Assembly: GCA_036796255.1 (NCBI GenBank)
Contig: DAIRDH010000088.1
Span: 1-10,652, forward strand
DNA: 10,652 nt
Direction of reading: 5' to 3'
DNA from: T3Sed10-241 sp036796255
GTDB lineage: Bacteria; Bacteroidota; Bacteroidia; Flavobacteriales_D; Cryomorphaceae
Of this stretch, positions 1 to 6,407 are shown piece after piece (position 1 is the first letter of the stretch; every line of letters starts with the position of its first letter). The notes beneath the pieces were generated by a model that saw only the letters and a program-made list of their open reading frames with translations, was not told where the DNA came from and ran no database searches. The position numbers and the translations under genes are program-made.

Positions 1-51
<51 letters not shown>

Positions 52-131
52 AATTATTCTTATGTTCTTGCGAACAAAACTTGTGAGTTGACCCGAAATT
101 AACATGGATCTTGGCTTGCTGCTATTGCTAT

Positions 132-144
132 ATTGTCAAAGAAC
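132..144 (-). promoter_or_regulatory. boxA-like antitermination site in the rRNA leader
   Basis: On the minus strand the sequence reads GTTCTTTGACAAT. It differs from the E. coli rrn boxA core GCTCTTTAACAAT at only two positions. It sits downstream of all three promoters and ~80 bases before mature 16S, where boxA belongs. In the known system boxA RNA recruits NusB-S10 (NusE) to prevent premature Rho termination of untranslated rRNA. The role here rests on sequence match and location. Confidence 0.75.
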
Positions 145-179
145 TTTTTCTTTTTTAAACCCCCGCCGAAACGGGAGTG

Positions 180-208
180 CAAAGATAATTACTTTTTTCT
201 TTCTGCAA
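180..208 (-). promoter_or_regulatory. rRNA promoter P1 (Bacteroidota type)
   Basis: The minus strand has TTG (208-206), an 18-base spacer and TATCTTTG (187-180), a full match to the TAnnTTTG -7 box of the Bacteroidota primary sigma factor. It is the promoter nearest 16S, and its start site should fall near 173-176. The A7/T7 tract at 217-240 lies about where an UP element would be, from roughly -40 to -65. Confidence 0.72.
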
Positions 209-216
209 GCATTTTG

Positions 217-240
217 GAAAAAAATTTTAAACTTTTTTTC
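217..240. repeat. A7/T7 inverted repeat, UP-element-like tract upstream of P1
   Basis: A G followed by seven A's (217-224) and seven T's followed by C (233-240) form a perfect 8-bp inverted repeat around TTTTAAAC. It begins 8 bases upstream of the P1 TTG element. In strong rRNA promoters this position is typically an A/T-rich site bound by the RNA polymerase alpha subunit C-terminal domain. That role is inferred from composition and position. Confidence 0.5.
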
Positions 241-261
241 AGCGCTTTCAAAAAGGGACTA

Positions 262-290
262 CAAAGTTAATTCCGGTTTTGTAATCACAA
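262..290 (-). promoter_or_regulatory. rRNA promoter P2 (Bacteroidota type)
   Basis: The minus strand has TTG (290-288), an 18-base spacer and TAACTTTG (269-262), again a full TAnnTTTG match. Spacing is the same as P1, 82 bases further upstream. The A8 and T8 tracts of the 296-342 inverted repeat lie immediately upstream and could serve as an UP element. Confidence 0.68.
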
Positions 291-295
291 AAGAA

Positions 296-342
296 TGTTG
301 AAAAAAAATGAGCCGAACCTCTTTTTGTCTTTTTTTTCAACA
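296..342. repeat. 13-bp perfect inverted repeat between rRNA promoters P2 and P3
   Basis: TGTTGAAAAAAAA (296-308) is exactly complementary to TTTTTTTTCAACA (330-342), with 21 bases between. Any transcript started at P3 would carry the repeat and could fold it. As DNA, it places an A/T tract just upstream of P2. It could be an UP-like element, a protein-binding site, or a pausing/termination structure. The run-rich arms make some chance complementarity likely, but the GTTG/CAAC ends also match. Confidence 0.6.
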
Positions 343-365
343 GCGCCTTGCGTTCAAAGCGGCTG

Positions 366-395
366 CAAATGTACAGCGATTATTTACTTCCACAA
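366..395 (-). promoter_or_regulatory. rRNA promoter P3 (Bacteroidota type)
   Basis: The minus strand has TTG (395-393), a 19-base spacer and TACATTTG (373-366), a full match to TAnnTTTG. It is the most distal of three similarly spaced promoters. The upstream DNA (400-440) is A/T-rich. Its -33 element is about 64 bases beyond the stop codon of the SDR gene, so it lies wholly in intergenic DNA. Confidence 0.62.
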
Positions 396-458
396 GCAAC
401 TGATCAAAATAATTCAAAGTTTTTTTCTGGAAAATATTCATGTTCCTGTATTACAGCC

Positions 459-1151
459 TTATGGATTACCCAATGAAAGTGAAATAATTTTTCCCTTCAT
501 CACTGTAGGGGCCTCAAATGCGAAACTGGCGATATACTCAGCCATATTAGATGGGCTACACGCCGCTTCAAAGCCCGGAAAGGCAGTTTGGAACATTTCA
601 GTTTCTACACTCCCTAATGCCAGGCAGTTAAAGGTCAATTGCGTGTCTTTAAACTCTTCGCTCCACATTTCTGTAAGGCAATTGAGTGCTGCCTTGCTGG
701 AGGAATAAGCCGACAAACCGGCAAACTTTAAGCTCCCTTGCACCCCTCCCACACTGCTTATATTGATCACATGGGTGCGCTTCATGAGGGGAATCAACTT
801 TTGCGTAAGCAAATAAGGCGTGAATACATTGATCTGGTACACCTCTTCAAGCGTCTTCTCGTCTGTTTCCACAAATGGCTGGAATGCCAAAGTACCTGCA
901 TTGTGAATCAAGATTCCGAGCTCGGGCATACTTTCCAAGGCCTCATGGACCATTGTTCTTCCTTCGGCGGTTGAAATATTTGCCTGGAGCGCTTGAAGCC
1001 TCTCTGGGTACTTTTGCTTTAAAGCCTTCAATGCTTCTGCATTTCTCGTCACTGCCAATACATCTAAGCCAGGCTTTTCTAAAAAAGCCTCTGCGAGTGC
1101 AAGGCCCAATCCTCGGCTTGCGCCAGTGATACACGCTGTAATTCTTTCCAC
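459..1151 (-). CDS. Short-chain dehydrogenase/reductase (SDR), classical type
   Basis: A 230-residue cytoplasmic NAD(P)-dependent oxidoreductase of usual classical-SDR length. The Rossmann dinucleotide loop TGASRGLG is at residues 9-16. Arg36 after the second strand favours NADP(H), HNAG (83-86) stabilises the fold, and Asn108, Ser132/133, Tyr149 and Lys153 (YSSSK) complete the catalytic tetrad. The C-terminal SLGNP is a plain ending. The substrate cannot be read from sequence; distant relatives include C-factor-like SDRs. The start is GTG at 1151: an in-frame stop lies upstream with no ATG between. A TAnnTTTG box at 1187-1194 is a possible promoter. The gene points towards the rRNA operon, and I see no strong terminator after its TAA. 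Confidence 0.93.
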   Translation of the reverse strand: MERITACITGASRGLGLALAEAFLEKPGLDVLAVTRNAEALKALKQKYPERLQALQANISTAEGRTMVHEALESMPELGILIHNAGTLAFQPFVETDEKTLEEVYQINVFTPYLLTQKLIPLMKRTHVINISSVGGVQGSLKFAGLSAYSSSKAALNCLTEMWSEEFKDTQLTFNCLALGSVETEMFQTAFPGFEAACSPSNMAEYIASFAFEAPTVMKGKIISLSLGNP

Positions 1152-1186
1152 CTTATTATTTACTTTTACGGTATTATATATGTAAG

Positions 1187-1194
1187 CAAAGATA
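1187..1194 (-). promoter_or_regulatory. Possible -7 box for the SDR gene
   Basis: The minus strand reads TATCTTTG, a full TAnnTTTG match about 36 bases ahead of the GTG start. No TTG -33 element is found at proper spacing, so only half of the promoter is supported. The box lies directly before the start codon of the plus-strand gene at 1196, so the two divergent transcription units would overlap here. Confidence 0.4.
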
Positions 1195-1195
1195 C

Positions 1196-1780
1196 ATGCG
1201 CAGATTTAAATGGATTTGGATAGTGCCAATGGCCGTTTTGGCCATTGCAGTATCAACCACATGTGTGGCACAGACAACAACAGAAAACAAGAACCCTTTT
1301 AAAGGACTTCCTCTGAAAGACCGCTTATTTTATGGAGGTGATTTTGGCCTTAGCTTCGGGAATGTCACATATGTCAGGGTAGCACCCCTTGTCGGATATA
1401 ATGTAAGTCCCAAGTTTGCCGTTGGTCTTGGACCTTCATACCAGTACTGGCGCGTCCGCTATGGAACTACAGCTGGAGCTCCTGTTGCCGAAACATCCAT
1501 TTGGGGTGGAAGCACCTTTGCGCGCTTCTTCCCATTTGAGGTCGCTTTTATTCAAACAGACTTTGAACTGCTCAACCTAAAGTCCAGTTTCAGGGATTCC
1601 GGCAACTTTTTCGACGAGCAGGTAAGCAGGGTTACTGTACCGGTGTGGCTCGTGGGTGCAGGCTATGCACAACGTTCAGGACGAGGTGGGGTTATGATTG
1701 GTGTATTCTATGACCTGATTCAAGACATAAACTCCCCCTATGGGAGGGACCTTATCATTCGCGCCGGCTTGTTTTTCTAA
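1196..1780 (+). CDS. Small secreted protein, probable outer-membrane beta-barrel
   Basis: A 194-residue protein with a clear signal peptide: basic MRRFK, a hydrophobic core at ~7-20, and CVA before Gln26, so signal peptidase I probably cuts between 25 and 26. The mature part has alternating hydrophobic/aromatic strands with turns (GDFGLSFG, VAPLVGYNVSP, GLGPSYQYWRV) and ends in Leu-Phe-Phe; a terminal aromatic is the usual barrel-assembly signal. This pattern fits the small 8-strand-like barrels common in Bacteroidota, but the assignment rests on pattern alone and I recognise no named family. It converges on the amidohydrolase gene across 86 bases, in which I see no convincing terminator. No full promoter is seen: the 44-base gap to the divergent SDR gene offers only a near-match TACTTTTA at 1161-1168. 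Confidence 0.8.
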   Translation: MRRFKWIWIVPMAVLAIAVSTTCVAQTTTENKNPFKGLPLKDRLFYGGDFGLSFGNVTYVRVAPLVGYNVSPKFAVGLGPSYQYWRVRYGTTAGAPVAETSIWGGSTFARFFPFEVAFIQTDFELLNLKSSFRDSGNFFDEQVSRVTVPVWLVGAGYAQRSGRGGVMIGVFYDLIQDINSPYGRDLIIRAGLFF

Positions 1781-1866
1781 GTCTCTTTAAAAACTTCCGT
1801 TAGCCATCGATGCCGGGCCGTGTATCCGCGTTAAGTATAATGTATCAGAAAAATCAGATGCCAGGA

Positions 1867-3489
1867 TTATTTTAGCGCTCCTCCCAGCCAGGTGTTCATC
1901 ACAGTTACTTTAGGCATGTCTTCGTAGCTCACCGATTCCAGGTCGCGGTTGAGCACAATGAAATCCGCAAGCTTTCCCGCTTCAAGACTTCCCTTTTCTT
2001 TCTCTTCAAAAGCCGCAATAGCTGACCAGATGGTCATCCCACGCAGCGCGTGTTCAGCACTAAGGGCTTCATCCACCTGAAAGGCCAGGCCAGGTGCATC
2101 GTCCATTCCTTTGCGGAAAACTGCGGCGCAGAAATTCTCAAGCGGTGAAATCCCCTCCACGGGAAAATCAGTTCCAAGCGCCAATATGCCGAGGGTGTTG
2201 CGCAAACTCTCATACGCATAGGCATGCTTTACACGCTCCTCGCCCAATCGTTCAGCTGCCCAGGGTCCATCGCTCGAGGCGTGTACGGGCTGTACGGAGG
2301 GTATGATGCCGAAATCACGAAAAAAAACCCTTTCTTTTGGACTCACGACTTGCGCGTGCTCAATACGCCAGCGCAAATCATTCATTTCCTGAAGGTGCTC
2401 AGCATATCTACACAATACAAGTGCATTGGCCGAATCGCCGATGCAATGGGTGTTGAGCTGGTAGCCATAATCCATACAGGCGCGCGCCCAGCGGTCAATC
2501 TCTTCCACGGGTGTAAGCAATAGGCCTCTGTTTCCCACATCATCACTGTAAGGCTCCTTTAGCAAGGCGCCTCTTGAGCCCAGGGCACCATCGGCGTAGA
2601 GTTTAACAGAGCGCACACTGAGCTGGTCTGTTACCACCGGACCCTGTTTCATATATGCGAGGCTGGCTTCATCGGGCTTCAGAAAAGCGTAAATGCGAAT
2701 TGATAAGATGTCGGCCTGCTGCAGGCTGTCAATCAAGCGAACTTCTTTGACTGTCAGTCCAGCATCCGAAACGGAGGTAAGGCCTGCAGCGAAGCAATCC
2801 TTCTCTGCTTCGAGCAAATAAGGCAAGAGTTCGGCATCACTAAGCGGAGGGATAAAACGAGACACCCGATCTATGGCCCTGTCAATAAGCAAACCCGTAG
2901 GTAGTCCATCGGCACCGAGCTCAATTTTGCCGCCAGCTACTTCCGTATCCGGTTTTATTGCGCATTTGCGCAGAGCGGCACTATTGGCCAAGGCCGCATG
3001 TCCATCTACCCTTTTTATAAGTACCGGCCTTTCGGGAAATAAGCTATCGAGAACGGCCTTGTTGGGAAAGGCCTTGCCAGGCCAGATGTTTTGATCCCAC
3101 CCGCGGCCTGTAATCCACTCGCGCTCTGTATTTTTTGCGAAAGCTGACACGCGGTCAAGCACTTCCTCCATGCTTCGGGCATTGTGCAGGTTGACCTCCG
3201 CCTTAGACCTGGCATAGCCCAGAAAGTGGGAATGCGCATCGATAAATCCAGGATACACATGCATTTTGCGCGCATCGTGCTTAACATTGGTATTGTAGCG
3301 GTTTAGAATTTCACGTTCGGCGCCTACCTCTACGATGCGGCCGTCGCGTATGGCCATGGCTTGCGCCAATGATGCATTCTCATCCATTGTGTGAATGATG
3401 GCATTGTGGATCACCATATCGGCCTCTTGTGTTTGGATGCACGCACACAACAACAGAAGCCCGGCAAGGTAAAGCAGTCTATTCCTCAT
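1867..3489 (-). CDS. Lipoprotein amidohydrolase (amidohydrolase_3 / YtcJ-like family)
   Basis: A 540-residue metal-dependent hydrolase. The first strand pair and 'GFIDAHSH' carry the zinc-ligand pair His86/His88. Lys296 (VKLYADGALGSRG) is the likely bridging or carbamylated lysine, His348 (NTHCIGD) and His378 (IEHAQ) complete the ligands, and Asp441 (GTDFP) is the catalytic Asp. A C-terminal 'GKLADFIVLNRD' closes the composite beta domain. The order matches YtcJ-type amidohydrolases, which act on amide or ester bonds of mostly unknown substrates. I chose ATG 3489 over an in-frame start at 3555 because it begins a lipoprotein signal: MRNR, a hydrophobic core and lipobox L14-C15-A16-C17, which implies lipidation at Cys17 and envelope attachment. 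It overlaps the upstream SDR by 11 bases, so it is probably translationally coupled as the last gene of a three-gene operon. Confidence 0.92.
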   Translation of the reverse strand: MRNRLLYLAGLLLLCACIQTQEADMVIHNAIIHTMDENASLAQAMAIRDGRIVEVGAEREILNRYNTNVKHDARKMHVYPGFIDAHSHFLGYARSKAEVNLHNARSMEEVLDRVSAFAKNTEREWITGRGWDQNIWPGKAFPNKAVLDSLFPERPVLIKRVDGHAALANSAALRKCAIKPDTEVAGGKIELGADGLPTGLLIDRAIDRVSRFIPPLSDAELLPYLLEAEKDCFAAGLTSVSDAGLTVKEVRLIDSLQQADILSIRIYAFLKPDEASLAYMKQGPVVTDQLSVRSVKLYADGALGSRGALLKEPYSDDVGNRGLLLTPVEEIDRWARACMDYGYQLNTHCIGDSANALVLCRYAEHLQEMNDLRWRIEHAQVVSPKERVFFRDFGIIPSVQPVHASSDGPWAAERLGEERVKHAYAYESLRNTLGILALGTDFPVEGISPLENFCAAVFRKGMDDAPGLAFQVDEALSAEHALRGMTIWSAIAAFEEKEKGSLEAGKLADFIVLNRDLESVSYEDMPKVTVMNTWLGGALK

Positions 3490-4258
3490 CCTTGTGCAGT
3501 AAGTAGGCATTGGCCTGAGCCGTAGGCGTGATCTCAAGGTCATTAATACACACATGGGGAGGTGTACCTATTATATATAGTGCAGCTGAGGCAATGTCAT
3601 GAGCACTGAGGGGAGTAAATCCCTGATAAACTTTGGCAGCCTTATCACCATCGCCTTTATAGCGCACGAGTGAAAACTCCGTTTCGGCAAGTCCGGGCCT
3701 TATTTGACTTACGCGTATGCCTTCCGGCAAAAGCTCCTGGCGCATAGACTTGCTCAGTGCATTCACTGCATGCTTCGATGCACAATAAGCGTTGCCTCCA
3801 GGATATACCTCAGTACCCGCGATGGAACCTATATTTATAATGTGTGGATGCTTCGCTTTCCGCAAAAGGGGAAGCGAAGCGCGGGTAACGTAGAGCAGGC
3901 CTTTTACATTGGTGTCCATCATGGTATCCCAGTCATCGGGGTCGCCATTGGCCAAAGTTGCTTTGCCAAGGGCCAGTCCGGCATTGTTTACAAGTACGTC
4001 AAGGCTTTGCCATTTTTCCGGCGACGAAGGAGTCCGTGCGGAAAGGGAAGCGATTGCTGCTTGTACCTCTTCGCGGGAGCGCACATCGAAGCAGAGGGTG
4101 TGCACTTCCGCCTTTGCGGAAAGCAATTCACTGAGGGCGTCCAAGCGCTGTTGACGCCGGCCGGTGAGTATGAGTCGGTGGCCCTTTTCGGCAAAAAGGT
4201 GCGCCATAGCTTCTCCAAAACCGGAAGTGGCACCGGTGATCAATATGGTCTTGGCCAT
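3479..4258 (-). CDS. ydfG: YdfG-type SDR, NADP-dependent 3-hydroxy acid dehydrogenase family
   Basis: A 259-residue classical SDR. It has TGATSGFG (8-15) for the dinucleotide, Gly-Arg-Arg at 33-35 pointing to NADP(H), NNAG (91-94), Asn117, Ser145, Tyr158 and Lys162 (YCASK), with Ser-Tyr spacing of 13 as expected. The C-terminal half follows E. coli YdfG closely: RPGLAETEFSLVRYKGDGDKA, then HVCINDLEITPTAQANA. YdfG enzymes oxidise serine and other 3-hydroxy acids and reduce malonic semialdehyde; the substrate here is inferred only from that likeness. The start ATG 4258 overlaps the end of the membrane-protein gene by 19 bases, and the stop lies 11 bases inside the amidohydrolase gene. A cytoplasmic reductase between a membrane protein and an envelope hydrolase has no obvious pathway logic. 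Confidence 0.93.
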   Translation of the reverse strand: MAKTILITGATSGFGEAMAHLFAEKGHRLILTGRRQQRLDALSELLSAKAEVHTLCFDVRSREEVQAAIASLSARTPSSPEKWQSLDVLVNNAGLALGKATLANGDPDDWDTMMDTNVKGLLYVTRASLPLLRKAKHPHIINIGSIAGTEVYPGGNAYCASKHAVNALSKSMRQELLPEGIRVSQIRPGLAETEFSLVRYKGDGDKAAKVYQGFTPLSAHDIASAALYIIGTPPHVCINDLEITPTAQANAYLLHKDEE

Positions 4259-5577
4259 AATTTTCTAACAATTTTTCGAATGAATGGCAGCCTGCGCTGC
4301 AACATAATATGATCGGTATGAATAAATATAAAGGCGAAAAGGAAGATGAGCGCTGGCATTTTGTAGCGCACCAAAGCGCCTAGCACGGGAACAACGCTTC
4401 CCATCACAATACCGAGCAGCAAGACAAAGCTCAAGGCAAACGCGATAATCGGGATGGCCAATCCATAAGGCCTTCTGAAATTCCAAAGCATGACCATGAA
4501 ACAAATAAGCAGTGCCATGTTCTCAAGGCCTGCCGGCAAATATAAAATATTGCCTCCCTCCCATATCCATGGCCTGAGATAGGTATTGATCAAAGCGGCT
4601 GGTGCATTGAGAAAGATATCAGCAGCACCTTCAATTCTGGGAATGTCGATAAGCGAACCCGCACCACTCAGTTCGGCCTCGTTGTAGAAAGCGGCTTGCT
4701 TCCATACAATTTTGCCGATAAGGTCGAGCGGATCATTGGCCACCGCACTTAAGCCGACGAGCAACACTAATAGCATATGGGGGATGCTGAACCAGAGCCA
4801 GAATCTGCGGCCTCGGGAGAGCTTTACGAGAAGCAATCCGAATATGGCCGGAGTGATCAGGTATAAGATATAGCCCTTCGAGACTGCCAGAAAGAACACG
4901 CCGATTACTATATATATCATGTGCTTTGGCTTCCACTCTTCAAAGAGATACCTGAAAAAGCCGAGTAAGAAGAGCCCCAGTCCTAAGAGCATTATCGGCT
5001 CTTTGAGCACGCCGGAACCCCAAAAAACCACGGTGGGCAGCAAATAAACCGAGCAAAACATGGCAACCCGCTTGCGGGGAAAGTAAGTCACCAATAGCCG
5101 CAACAATGCGGTAAGGCCCATCATTGCCATGAAGCACCAAAACAACAGATGGATGGCATAATGTCCGCGTGAAAGATGCATCAAGATGGCATTACCGCGT
5201 ATCATGGTGGCATTGTCATTGACATAGCCCGTGGAGTGCGGCCGCTCCAGGTGGGTCATCCTGTTATAGTATTCCATGGCTACGGCATCATCGCGGAAGC
5301 CGATGCCCGTCAATAACTTCGTGTAGGTTATGAAATCCTCCTCATGGAAGCACTCGTGCATGATGAGGGCATCATCAAAAAACCGGAAAGTGTCGCCCGT
5401 GCCGCGGTCTTCATAGTGCTGGCTGTATAATATAGTCAATCCAGCGCCTGCCAGCAGCTTGAGGTAGAATACCCCGAGAATCAAAAAACGGTTAATGCGC
5501 CGAATACGAAAAAATCGCCATTTGACGATGAGGATGGTGAGCAGTGCAGCATAAAAAAGGAAAAATATTGTTCCCAA
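4240..5577 (-). CDS. Polytopic membrane protein, possibly GT-C glycosyltransferase-like
   Basis: A 445-residue protein with about ten hydrophobic spans, roughly 1-19, 32-52, 141-165, 170-188, 190-211, 219-251 (one or two), 259-280, 351-366, 371-395 and 404-421. A long polar first loop (53-138) carries acidic residues, including the GDTFRFFDDA stretch at 61-70. A basic tail (428-443) follows the last span. An acidic first loop and a late Arg-Tyr-Lys-x-Pro before the final helix (404-408) resemble GT-C-type lipid-linked sugar transferases and related polymer enzymes. This is a pattern-level guess; I recognise no named family. The start is TTG at 5577: an in-frame TAG lies upstream and the next Met is residue 73, inside the first loop. 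A GGGGA purine run sits six bases before it, unusual in this phylum. It is first gene of the operon and overlaps the YdfG-type gene by 19 bases. Confidence 0.85.
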   Translation of the reverse strand: MGTIFFLFYAALLTILIVKWRFFRIRRINRFLILGVFYLKLLAGAGLTILYSQHYEDRGTGDTFRFFDDALIMHECFHEEDFITYTKLLTGIGFRDDAVAMEYYNRMTHLERPHSTGYVNDNATMIRGNAILMHLSRGHYAIHLLFWCFMAMMGLTALLRLLVTYFPRKRVAMFCSVYLLPTVVFWGSGVLKEPIMLLGLGLFLLGFFRYLFEEWKPKHMIYIVIGVFFLAVSKGYILYLITPAIFGLLLVKLSRGRRFWLWFSIPHMLLVLLVGLSAVANDPLDLIGKIVWKQAAFYNEAELSGAGSLIDIPRIEGAADIFLNAPAALINTYLRPWIWEGGNILYLPAGLENMALLICFMVMLWNFRRPYGLAIPIIAFALSFVLLLGIVMGSVVPVLGALVRYKMPALIFLFAFIFIHTDHIMLQRRLPFIRKIVRKLWPRPY

Positions 5578-5838
5578 AGGTCCCCTTGTTTTGGGCTAAT
5601 TTACGTGAAAATGGTTTAGTCAATCATCTCGTTCTGCATTTACCCAAAATAATGACCCCAGACCAAGATAAATCAACCACTGGGTAAAACGATTTGTGTT
5701 TTTCCTTACATTGGGCGCGCTAAATCATTTATTTCACTTGCAACAAGGGCAGTATATGCTTCGCCACTGAATGGCATTTTCGGAGAAAATGTCCGATTCA
5801 ATTGCTTTAAATGACACTGCAAAAGTGCTAACCACGCC
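5578..5838. other. Divergent intergenic region
   Basis: These 261 bases separate the minus-strand operon from the plus-strand secreted protein, so both promoters should lie here. I find no full TTG-N17-20-TAnnTTTG match on either strand. An 8-bp perfect inverted repeat, TTTACCCA (5639-5646) and TGGGTAAA (5681-5688), is the only notable structure. It could be an operator, but 8 bp at 34 bases' spacing is weak evidence. Confidence 0.5.
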
Positions 5839-6303
5839 ATGAAAACCAATGTTACCGCAATGATCCGTAAAATTAAACTCCACTCCACCCTGTTGTTGCT
5901 ACTCACTTTCTCTGGGCTCAGTTCATTCGCTCAGGTATTTACGGGAGAATATAGGATCTTGAAACTTGAACTAAGCGCAGCTGAAATGGAAGAGCTAAAA
6001 GCTTCAGCCGAAGAGCAAGGCATGGGCTCTGAAGTTGTTTTTGCCGCTTTTGAAGAATTGATGCTCAAGCAGCTTGGCGACCGCCGCGTTCAACTCACAA
6101 CCGACAGTATTACTGTTTTTCACAGCACAGTAAAAGAGTTGCAGGCAGCAGTTAGCTGGAAAGATCCGATGCGCTTTCATTATGAAAATCCGGAAACAGG
6201 TGCGACGATTGAGTGTGAAATGAATAAAAATGCCGACACCGGCCATGTCTACCTCAGCAACTCTGAACATGGAGTAGTCATGGTGCTAAGCCAGCTTGAT
6301 TGA
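5839..6303 (+). CDS. Small secreted protein of unknown function
   Basis: A 154-residue protein that I do not recognise. A hydrophobic stretch (18-27) and SFA before Gln32 form a signal peptide cut between 31 and 32. An alternative ATG at residue 8 (base 5860) would give a shorter, more typical signal peptide (MIRKIKLHS plus core), so the start is uncertain. The mature domain has a mixed pattern: a strand (TGEYRILKLEL), a helix with repeated Glu/Ala (LSAAEMEELKASAEEQ), a second helix (VFAAFEELMLKQLG), then alternating strands to the end (VQLTTDSITVFH, VYLSNSEHGVVMVLS). This suggests a small periplasmic alpha/beta fold. It is in the same direction as the efflux operon, 200 bases upstream of it, and may be transcribed separately or with it. 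Confidence 0.75.
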   Translation: MKTNVTAMIRKIKLHSTLLLLLTFSGLSSFAQVFTGEYRILKLELSAAEMEELKASAEEQGMGSEVVFAAFEELMLKQLGDRRVQLTTDSITVFHSTVKELQAAVSWKDPMRFHYENPETGATIECEMNKNADTGHVYLSNSEHGVVMVLSQLD

Positions 6304-6407
6304 TTGAGCAATTTCCCATCATCTCTCTATAGTCCATTCCATTTCAATGAAGATTCGCTGGCCAAGTCGGCGCTCGAATAAATGCTTTGGCATTCTTTCG
6401 GGAAGAG

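Larger units (their letters stand above)
52..458 (-). other. rRNA operon leader and promoter region, no protein gene
   Basis: This 407-base stretch between the SDR gene and 16S holds no credible coding sequence; its open frames are AT-rich and translate to low-complexity peptides. It is rich in A and T runs. It contains three tandem promoters, a boxA-like site, an A7/T7 inverted repeat, a 13-bp inverted repeat and two small hairpins. One hairpin is at 162-175 (CCCG stem, 6-base loop), close to the likely P1 start site. The other is at 64-75 (GTTC/GAAC stem, TTGC loop), just ahead of the mature 16S end. These may be leader folding or processing elements, which is an inference. Confidence 0.8.

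Noticed and set aside
446..456. CTGTATTACAG palindrome after the SDR stop codon as a terminator
   Set aside because: Only a 5-bp stem with a 1-base loop and no U-run follows on the minus strand, so it is not convincing.
104..708. Plus-strand open frames of 65 and 137 codons
   Set aside because: The first covers the AT-rich rRNA leader and promoters. The second runs from there into the SDR gene antisense. Neither has a recognisable protein pattern.
1867..3094. Several plus-strand frames opposite the amidohydrolase gene
   Set aside because: All are antisense shadows of a gene with intact catalytic motifs, and their translations show no domain pattern.
3704..4312. 202-codon plus-strand frame opposite the YdfG-like gene
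   Set aside because: Length arises from the antisense of a codon-biased gene. Composition is Cys/Ser/Arg-rich with no recognisable motif, and the minus-strand SDR is unambiguous.
5639..5688. 8-bp inverted repeat TTTACCCA/TGGGTAAA in the divergent region as an operator
   Set aside because: Short arms, 34 bases apart, with no flanking pairing. This could easily be chance, so it is noted only within the intergenic entry.
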